Assembly (NCBI RefSeq): GCF_024979295.1
Contig: NZ_JANLCJ010000003.1
Location: 434,001 to 498,000, forward strand
Origin: Herbiconiux daphne
Lineage (GTDB): Bacteria > Actinomycetota > Actinomycetes > Actinomycetales > Microbacteriaceae
DNA length: 64,000 bases
Direction of reading: 5' to 3'
The notes under the pieces were generated by a model. That model saw nothing but the letters and a program-made list of their open reading frames with translations. It was not told the DNA's origin and did not search any database. Positions within the stretch are counted from its first letter, which is position 1. Each line of letters begins with the position of its first letter. Made by a program: the position numbers and the translations under genes. Below are positions 59,163 through 64,000 of this stretch, piece after piece.

Positions 59163-59273
59163 CCCCCCCCGGAATGGGGACATACGGCCAGGGCCCGAAG
59201 GCGCACACTGGAAGGTGACAGCACCCGTTCACCGAAGACCCGGTCAATGACCAGCCCGGGGGAAGCCACATTC

Positions 59274-59486
59274 ATGATCGACACCACCGCCATCCGCTAT
59301 GAACGCATCGAAGCCGACTACTGGCTCGTGATCGACGAGAACGACTCCCGCAACGAGCCCATCGGGTGGGTGCGCGAACGTCTGGTCTTCGAGGGGGGCC
59401 GCTACGGCAACGTGCGGGCCGACCGTCTCTGGACGTCGCTCGAGGCCAGCCGCCGCTGGTTCGCCGAACTGCGGTCGGCCGGCTGA
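59274..59486 (+). CDS. Small soluble protein of unknown function
   Basis: 70 residues, MIDTTAIRYERIEADYWLVI at the start, moderately charged, with no signal or membrane segment. ATG 59274 has GGAAG 10 nt upstream; ATG 59247 would add nine residues. No recognised family; codon use fits its neighbours. Confidence 0.6.
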   Translation: MIDTTAIRYERIEADYWLVIDENDSRNEPIGWVRERLVFEGGRYGNVRADRLWTSLEASRRWFAELRSAG

Positions 59487-59495
59487 GCCGTCGCG

Positions 59496-60506
59496 TCAGC
59501 CGTGCTGTTGCCGCAGGCGCGGCAGGATCTCGGCGCCGTAGAGCTCGATGAAGCGCCGCTGATCGGCGCCGGGACCGTGGAACACCAGGTGCCGGAAGCC
59601 GAGATCGATGTACTCGTTGATGCGCGCGACGTGCTCGTCGGGGTCGGTCGACACGATCCAGCGTGACGCGGCCCGCTCGATCGGCAGCTCGTCGGCGAGC
59701 CGCTGCATCTCGATCGGGTCTTCGACGCCCATCTTCTCTTCGGGCGTGAGCGCGAGGGGCGCCCAGTAGCGGGTGTCCTGCAGGGCGCGTTCGCGGTCGT
59801 GGTCGAACGACACCTTCATCTCCATCAGGGTGTCGACGTCGTCGGCGGTGCGCCCACCCCTCTCGATGCCTTCGGCGAGGGCCGGCAGCAGCACGTCTGT
59901 GTAGAGCTCGCGGGCCTTGCCCGACGTGGTGATGAACCCGGATGCGAGGCGTCCGGCCAGGCGGGTGGCCGCCGGCCCCGCGGCGCCGATGTAGATCGGC
60001 ACGGGGGTCTCGGGTCGGTCGTAGATGGTGGCGTTCTCTGTGCGGAAGAACTGGCCGTCGTAGGTGACCCGGTCGTCGCTCCAGAGGGTCTCGATGATGG
60101 TGATGGCCTCTTTGAGCCGCGCGAAACGCTCTTTCATGTCGGGCCAGGGCAGCCCGAGGGCCACCTCGTTGAGCGCCTCCCCGCTGCCGACGCCGAGGAT
60201 GACGCGGCCCGGGAACAGCGACCCGAGCGTGCCGAACGCCTGGGCGACCACGGCGGGGTGGTAGCGGAACGAGGGGGTGAGCACCGAGGTGCCCATGATG
60301 ATGCGCTCGGTGCTCGCGCCCAGTGCGCCGAGCCACGGCATAGCGGCCGGGGCGTGGCCGCCCTCGTGGTTCCAGGGCTGGAAGTGGTCGGAGACGAAGA
60401 CGGAGTCGAACCCCGCGCGCTCGGCGAGCACGCCGTACTCGAGCAGCTCCGAGGGGCCGAACTGCTCGGCGGAGGCCTTGTAGCCGAAGCGGATCGGAAT
60501 GGTCAT
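59496..60506 (-). CDS. fgd: F420-dependent glucose-6-phosphate dehydrogenase homologue (luciferase-like)
   Basis: 336 residues, the same length as mycobacterial FGD1, oxidising glucose 6-phosphate to 6-phosphogluconolactone while reducing F420. Conserved blocks are FGYKASAEQFGP, VFVSDHFQPWNHEGGHAP, GTSVLTPSFRYHPAVVAQAF, GVGSGEALNEVALG and TSGKARELY. ATG 60506 follows an AAAGAGG-type site. It implies that the organism makes coenzyme F420. A close paralogue acting on another substrate cannot be ruled out. Confidence 0.9.
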   Translation of the reverse strand: MTIPIRFGYKASAEQFGPSELLEYGVLAERAGFDSVFVSDHFQPWNHEGGHAPAAMPWLGALGASTERIIMGTSVLTPSFRYHPAVVAQAFGTLGSLFPGRVILGVGSGEALNEVALGLPWPDMKERFARLKEAITIIETLWSDDRVTYDGQFFRTENATIYDRPETPVPIYIGAAGPAATRLAGRLASGFITTSGKARELYTDVLLPALAEGIERGGRTADDVDTLMEMKVSFDHDRERALQDTRYWAPLALTPEEKMGVEDPIEMQRLADELPIERAASRWIVSTDPDEHVARINEYIDLGFRHLVFHGPGADQRRFIELYGAEILPRLRQQHG

Positions 60507-60568
60507 GCTGCCTCTTTCTCCGTTGCCGGCGACCGTCGTCGCCGCCCGTTCGAGTCTAGAGCCCCGGG

Positions 60569-60937
60569 TCAGCGGGGTGCGGCGAGCAGCCGGAGCGCCT
60601 TCTCGAAGGTTCTCACCGGAGTCATCAGCGACGCGACATCCGGAGCCAGCTCGCCACTGCGCTCGGCCGCCTTGTCGGCGACCACGATCACGCGGGCGTT
60701 GGCCAGGCGGCACACCCTGATCTTGTAGTTGATGGTGACGCGCTCGCCCTCGCGCTGCTCGATGATGGCCACGTCGGGCGGAAAGGCGGGGTCGGTCAGG
60801 AGTTCGCCCAGTGAGCCGGCGGCGATGCGCACCTCGACACCGTCGAGCGCGCGCAACGCCGCGACCTTCTCGGCCAGGGCCGCCCTGTCGGCGTCGACCA
60901 CGGCCACGGTCGTCAGGTGGTGCTCGGGCTCAGACAT
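60569..60937 (-). CDS. Small receiver-like protein lacking the phospho-acceptor Asp
   Basis: 122 residues resembling a CheY-type fold: TTVAVVDADRAAL for strand 1, FPPDVAIIEQREGE where the phospho-acceptor would be (Glu instead of Asp), and ARVIVVADKAAE for strand 4. The C-terminal TPVRTFEKALRLL fits the last helix. Tandem ATGs at 60940 and 60937 follow AAGGACG; I use the second. Family assignment is tentative. Confidence 0.6.
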   Translation of the reverse strand: MSEPEHHLTTVAVVDADRAALAEKVAALRALDGVEVRIAAGSLGELLTDPAFPPDVAIIEQREGERVTINYKIRVCRLANARVIVVADKAAERSGELAPDVASLMTPVRTFEKALRLLAAPR

Positions 60938-61075
60938 CATCGTCCTTCGTGCGGGTCGTCGAGGGCTTCGTCGTCATCGGTGTCGCTCTCGTCACTGCTC
61001 CCATCATGACCCCGTCGCGCGCTTTTCGGGCAGGATGCCCTTGCGACGCCACAGAATGCGCCTAGGGTCGAGAGC

Positions 61076-61216
61076 ATGAGCGACATCGACGACAAGTCCC
61101 GTAACGACGACGCACGCCCCGATGCAGAAGACCTGCCCGACGGCTCTTCCTCAGACGGCAGCGACGCGCAAGACGGCGAAGACACCGCGTCGGGCGGCGG
61201 CGCCGACGACGAGTAG
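61076..61216 (+). CDS. Small highly acidic protein
   Basis: 46 residues beginning MSDIDDKSRNDDARPDAED and ending SGGGADDE, about one third Asp/Glu, probably disordered. ATG 61076 has a GGTCGAGAG stretch upstream. Support is limited to its start context and the third-position bias towards G/C; it may not be real. Confidence 0.4.
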   Translation: MSDIDDKSRNDDARPDAEDLPDGSSSDGSDAQDGEDTASGGGADDE

Positions 61217-61294
61217 CCGCTAGCGCCCAGCATGCGCTGACGCGCCCCCGTTGAGGGGCTATCGACGGGTGGGCGCCGCGATCTAACCTCAGCC

Positions 61295-62242
61295 ATGGGT
61301 ACAGAGCGGTACGTTCCAACGGATGGCCTGACGGACGCGAAGAAACAAGAGGTGGCAGCGGCCAGAGCCGACGCCATCATCGCGTTCAACAAGTCCGCGC
61401 TGAAGATCGTCGAGAACCTCGGCAAAGAAGACGGGCTCACCGGACGCAAAAGATTCTGGGTGACGGCAGGCTTCTCGTTGCTGGCCATCCTGCTGACCGG
61501 AGCCATCGCGCTGATCGTGGTGCTCCGCCAGCAGACCACGGTGCCGAACCTCATCGCGTGCGTCTTCGCGCTGGCTGTCCTGCTCTTGGCCGGATTCATC
61601 AATCCACTGCAGACCATCGAACGAGATGTCGTCTTCCGGCGATGGTCCGATCTGATCGTCGCCGGATTCTTCCTCCAGGCCGGCGACTGGGATGCGCACC
61701 TGAGCGACATGCGGCTCGCCACCCGCAATGCGACCGCCGGCTTCGCGATCCTCGCCACCGCACATGGGCGAGCGTCGCGTCGCGTCACCGATACCCTGGC
61801 GTCGATCGTCAAGTCCGCAGCCGAGCTGGGCGCTGACGACCCGAAAGACGGCGACGCCACCGAACTGGCCTTGACGAACCCAGGGAACCAGAAATCGACC
61901 GTGGGAACTAAGATCACTGAGCTGAAGCTCGACGCGTCGGGCCCCGGCACCCTGACCTATTCAGGATCGCTTCCCGACGGCCTGGCGGTGGACGTCGCGA
62001 CCGGAACGATCTCCGGAACACCGGCGAAAGCCGAGAACAAGGCAGTCACGATCTCGGTGGCTTCCGACAAGTTGCCCGACCAGAGCCTCACGGTCGGATT
62101 CCCGTGGACGGTCGAAGCGGCCGTCACCCCACCGGCCGCGGACGGCGGTGGGCAGGCGCCGGGACCCAAGCCTGCAGACCCGGCCGACCCCGCAAACCCT
62201 GCAGACCCGGTCGATCCGGCGAAGCCGGCCGCGACCCCGTGA
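61295..62242 (+). CDS. Two-helix membrane protein with putative-Ig (He_PIG-like) domain and Pro/Ala/Asp tail
   Basis: 315 residues. Two helices (FWVTAGFSLLAILLTGAIALIVVL and LIACVFALAVLLLAGFI) follow a 50-residue N-terminus. Residues about 192-275 contain the SGSLPDGLAVDVATGTISG pattern typical of He_PIG-type domains (GLPxGLxxDxxTGxIxGxP), and a tail of PADPADPANPADPVDP repeats ends the protein. ATG 61295. Base composition is less extreme than in neighbouring genes. No specific function recognised. Confidence 0.75.
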   Translation: MGTERYVPTDGLTDAKKQEVAAARADAIIAFNKSALKIVENLGKEDGLTGRKRFWVTAGFSLLAILLTGAIALIVVLRQQTTVPNLIACVFALAVLLLAGFINPLQTIERDVVFRRWSDLIVAGFFLQAGDWDAHLSDMRLATRNATAGFAILATAHGRASRRVTDTLASIVKSAAELGADDPKDGDATELALTNPGNQKSTVGTKITELKLDASGPGTLTYSGSLPDGLAVDVATGTISGTPAKAENKAVTISVASDKLPDQSLTVGFPWTVEAAVTPPAADGGGQAPGPKPADPADPANPADPVDPAKPAATP

Positions 62243-62389
62243 CCACCAGCGCATAGAGGACCGACCAGCGCGGCGGCGTCTCGCGCAAGGGCGATGGACG
62301 AGGCGCCCCTAGAGGGACTCGAAAGATAAGCCCTTGGCTGCTCTGGCGCTGCGGCGTTCAACAGCCCCGGGAGTCCGGACCTTTTCGGA

Positions 62390-63301
62390 TCACTCGGACA
62401 CTCCCGGTTCACCACCGGCGGCTGTAATTGTGTCCGATTTGTGTCCACGAGCGCGCGCGAAGACGTCGGCCATGTCGATGTCATCGATCTCGACCTGGCC
62501 GCTGCCGTTTGCATCAAGCTCGATAATCTGAACGCTCGGGTCGACGTCAGGCGTGCGGATGTACCCGTGCTGCTCAATCTTGCCGGCAAGGCTTTCGTCG
62601 TGCGTGTCGAGCATCGCTTCGGCCCAGATTTCATGCAGCAGGCCATCGAGTCTGAGGCCGTATATGTACAGCCTCACGGCGGCCTCCTCGAGTTCCTCCA
62701 TCCTCCACTGCATTGTCACGCCGTCAGCCTTGCGATCGAATCTCGAGATGAGTACCGCAGGCATGTCGTAATCCCAGATCGAGCCGTGCACAATGTGGTC
62801 ACGAAGCACTTTCAGTCCGTGCTTTTGCGCCAAGTCGAGTTCAATCCGGAGCGGTTTCCTGAGCCAGGCATGGTCATCGTTAGGCAGGGCACGATCGGCC
62901 TCCTTCGACAAAGTGTCCTCCAACCATGTCCATGTCTTGTCGACCAACGCGAAGCTGTTCTTCATTCGGCGCAGCACGATGACGAGGCGCTTCATCGCTG
63001 CCTCAATGTGACCAGATGCGACGGTGGCCCGACCTACCGCAGCGTAGATCTGGGCTTGTCGGTCGCGATCCGCTTGAGACGGCCCGCCAAGCCTGACGAC
63101 AATAGCGTTGGACGCGTTGATGCTCGGGTCCTCAGTGGCCGGCATCGACAGCATGTACTCGTATGAGGGGACACCTTCTCCACGCACGGTAACTCGATAG
63201 GGCATCTTGCCGCCGGGCGGCCAGGATCGTTTGTCGGAGTACGTGAGCGTCTCGTACTCCGAACCGAGGGGGTCGTGCATCTCTCTATGGGTAGCGCTCA
63301 T
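62390..63301 (-). CDS. HEPN-like protein of unknown function in atypical DNA
   Basis: 303 residues, noticeably lower G+C and more varied codons (CAT, AAT, AGC, ATA-like) than the rest of the window. A helical region HIEAAMKRLVIVLRRM near residues 98-113 and LRDHIVHGSIWDYD near 166-179 give an R167-x4-H172 motif, as in HEPN ribonuclease domains. The C-terminal 30 residues (DIDMADVFARARGHKSDTIT) look appended. ATG 63301, no ribosome site. Likely acquired; HEPN identity is inference from a short motif. Confidence 0.65.
   Translation of the reverse strand: MSATHREMHDPLGSEYETLTYSDKRSWPPGGKMPYRVTVRGEGVPSYEYMLSMPATEDPSINASNAIVVRLGGPSQADRDRQAQIYAAVGRATVASGHIEAAMKRLVIVLRRMKNSFALVDKTWTWLEDTLSKEADRALPNDDHAWLRKPLRIELDLAQKHGLKVLRDHIVHGSIWDYDMPAVLISRFDRKADGVTMQWRMEELEEAAVRLYIYGLRLDGLLHEIWAEAMLDTHDESLAGKIEQHGYIRTPDVDPSVQIIELDANGSGQVEIDDIDMADVFARARGHKSDTITAAGGEPGVSE
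62428..62446. repeat. Direct repeat TTGTGTCC x2 inside the 3' end of the HEPN-like gene
   Basis: TTGTGTCC-GAT-TTGTGTCC, two perfect 8-bp copies 3 bp apart, within the last 20 codons of the HEPN-like gene and about 1 kb from an integrase relic. Possibly a recombination-site remnant; unproven. Confidence 0.35.
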
Positions 63302-63411
63302 GTGGTGATGCTACTGGCGGCCGCGTGCGGCGCGTTGGCGTGTCGTCGGCGGCCTTGTCTACGATCATCATGCTGCGCGGGCCGGCGCGCTCCCCAGTGA
63401 GAGGAGCACCC

Positions 63412-63690
63412 GTGATTAAGTGGCACCCCGAGCAGAACCTCAAGCCCGTCGTGTGGCGCTCCCGCGCCCGGGCACGGACGAGGACTTCGCCGAGGTCCGT
63501 TACCTGCAGGTCACCCTCGGCGGCTCGAACGTGTGGCGGTACCAGGTGGTGCGCATCGACGTCGAGACCCGGCGCCTTATCGGCGACGGCTACTTCCGGT
63601 CCCTCGAAGACGCAGCGTTCGCGTGCAACCGAAGCTACGTCGGCCAGGTCGGCGGCGCCGCACGGTCGCTCACCGACCGCCACGAGCTGC
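63412..63690 (+). pseudogene. Frameshifted small gene preceding the integrase relic
   Basis: GTG 63412 is 5 nt after a strong AGAGGAG and opens IKWHPEQNLKPVVWRS. Around 63460-63475 the coding character moves to another frame, which reads DEDFAEVRYLQVTLGGSN, VWRYQVVRIDVETRRLIGDG and YFRSLEDAAFACNRSYVG before fusing out of frame with integrase sequence. The single frame running through the region gives meaningless Arg/Ser-rich sequence. A sequencing error could explain the first shift. Product family unknown. Confidence 0.55.
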
Positions 63691-64000
63691 AGCGATTACG
63701 GCATCCTCGACGTCGCCGTGATGGATCGCCGCATTGCCCAGAATCCCGCCCGAGGCGTCACCCTCCCCCGCAAGACGAAACGACACCACTAGTACTTCAC
63801 CCACGAGCAAGTCGAGCTGCTCGCAAGCTCCACAAAGACGCAAGGCACTCTCGTTCGGTTCCTGGCCTACACGGGCCCGCCGTCTCCGCCGTCGCGAACC
63901 TGAAAGCAGTGCAACGCATGCTCGGCCACGCGTCCGCAGCGATGACCTTGGACACCTACGCCGACCTCTTCGACGACGACCTCGACGCCGTCGCGGAGGC
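63691..64000 (+). pseudogene. Decayed tyrosine recombinase (phage integrase) fragment
   Basis: The relic reads YGILDVAVMDRRIAQNPARG then VTLPRKTKRHH, a TAG stop (63790-63792), then YFTHEQVELLASS and TLVRFLAYTG, the hinge before the catalytic domain. The sequence then jumps to ANLKAVQRMLGHASAAM and TLDTYADLFDDDLDAVAEA, the C-terminal part with the nucleophile Tyr. The catalytic Arg and His/Arg boxes in between are deleted near 63884-63890 and the frame changes. It runs off the right edge. It must be inactive and marks an old integration. Confidence 0.85.

Noticed and set aside
59111..59293. 60-codon minus-strand frame over the gap before the small gene
   Set aside because: It overlaps the end of the flavin reductase gene and the start region of the 59274 gene, and its sequence resembles no protein.

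Overview
The window is high-GC DNA from an actinobacterium, most probably of the family Microbacteriaceae. This rests on three observations: codon third positions are almost always G or C, there are many GTG/TTG starts and 4-nt stop/start overlaps, and the markers are actinobacterial (mycothiol S-conjugate amidase, an F420-dependent glucose-6-phosphate dehydrogenase homologue, DUF4307 and DUF4245 proteins, PIN-PhoH). Most of it is chromosomal housekeeping sequence. No rRNA, tRNA, intact IS element or CRISPR array was recognised.

Layout. 1-4.4 kb: peptide ABC transporter (solute-binding protein, two permeases, ATPase cut by the left edge). 4.6-6.2 kb: CPBP-type membrane protease and a pentapeptide-repeat surface protein. 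6.4-11.3 kb: glycine cleavage operon gcvT-gcvH-gcvP behind a tandem glycine riboswitch. 11.4-18.5 kb: CopC-like protein, fatty-acid desaturase, cold-shock protein, lgt, a membrane protein, a flavin oxidase and ychF. 18.5-25.8 kb: aldo/keto reductase, mmsA, rmuC, and the divergent glpX/fba pair of gluconeogenesis. 25.8-31.3 kb: ispH, xseA-xseB-DUF4245-carbonic anhydrase, fumC. 31.3-31.9 kb: a four-unit hairpin-forming tandem repeat. 31.9-42.7 kb: prepilin peptidase, a small membrane protein, PIN-PhoH, cis-prenyltransferase, hemolysin III, mca, DUF4307, greA, ilvA and an AI-2E-type permease. The uppS-hlyIII-mca-DUF4307-greA block matches gene content of the Mycobacterium tuberculosis Rv1080c-Rv1086 neighbourhood. 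42.7-46.8 kb: a second ABC importer. 47-49.8 kb: YcaQ-like glycosylase and the LemA/HtpX pair. 49.9-55.8 kb: a tightly coupled tetR-MFS-PLP enzyme-lactone oxidase-GH1 operon. 56-61 kb: a large Ig-like membrane protein, flavin reductase, F420-dependent dehydrogenase and small genes. 61-64 kb: accessory-looking DNA with a Pro-rich membrane protein, a HEPN-like gene of atypical composition, and a decayed tyrosine integrase running off the right edge.

The most unusual content is outside textbook genes: the 31.4-31.9 kb repeat array with compensatory base changes; a family of long intergenic stem-loops at gene ends that share arm sequence; the five-gene sugar/PLP operon with a candidate operator; and the degraded island at the right edge. 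Many genes are translationally coupled (ATGA or GTGA overlaps), notably in both ABC operons and the tetR operon.
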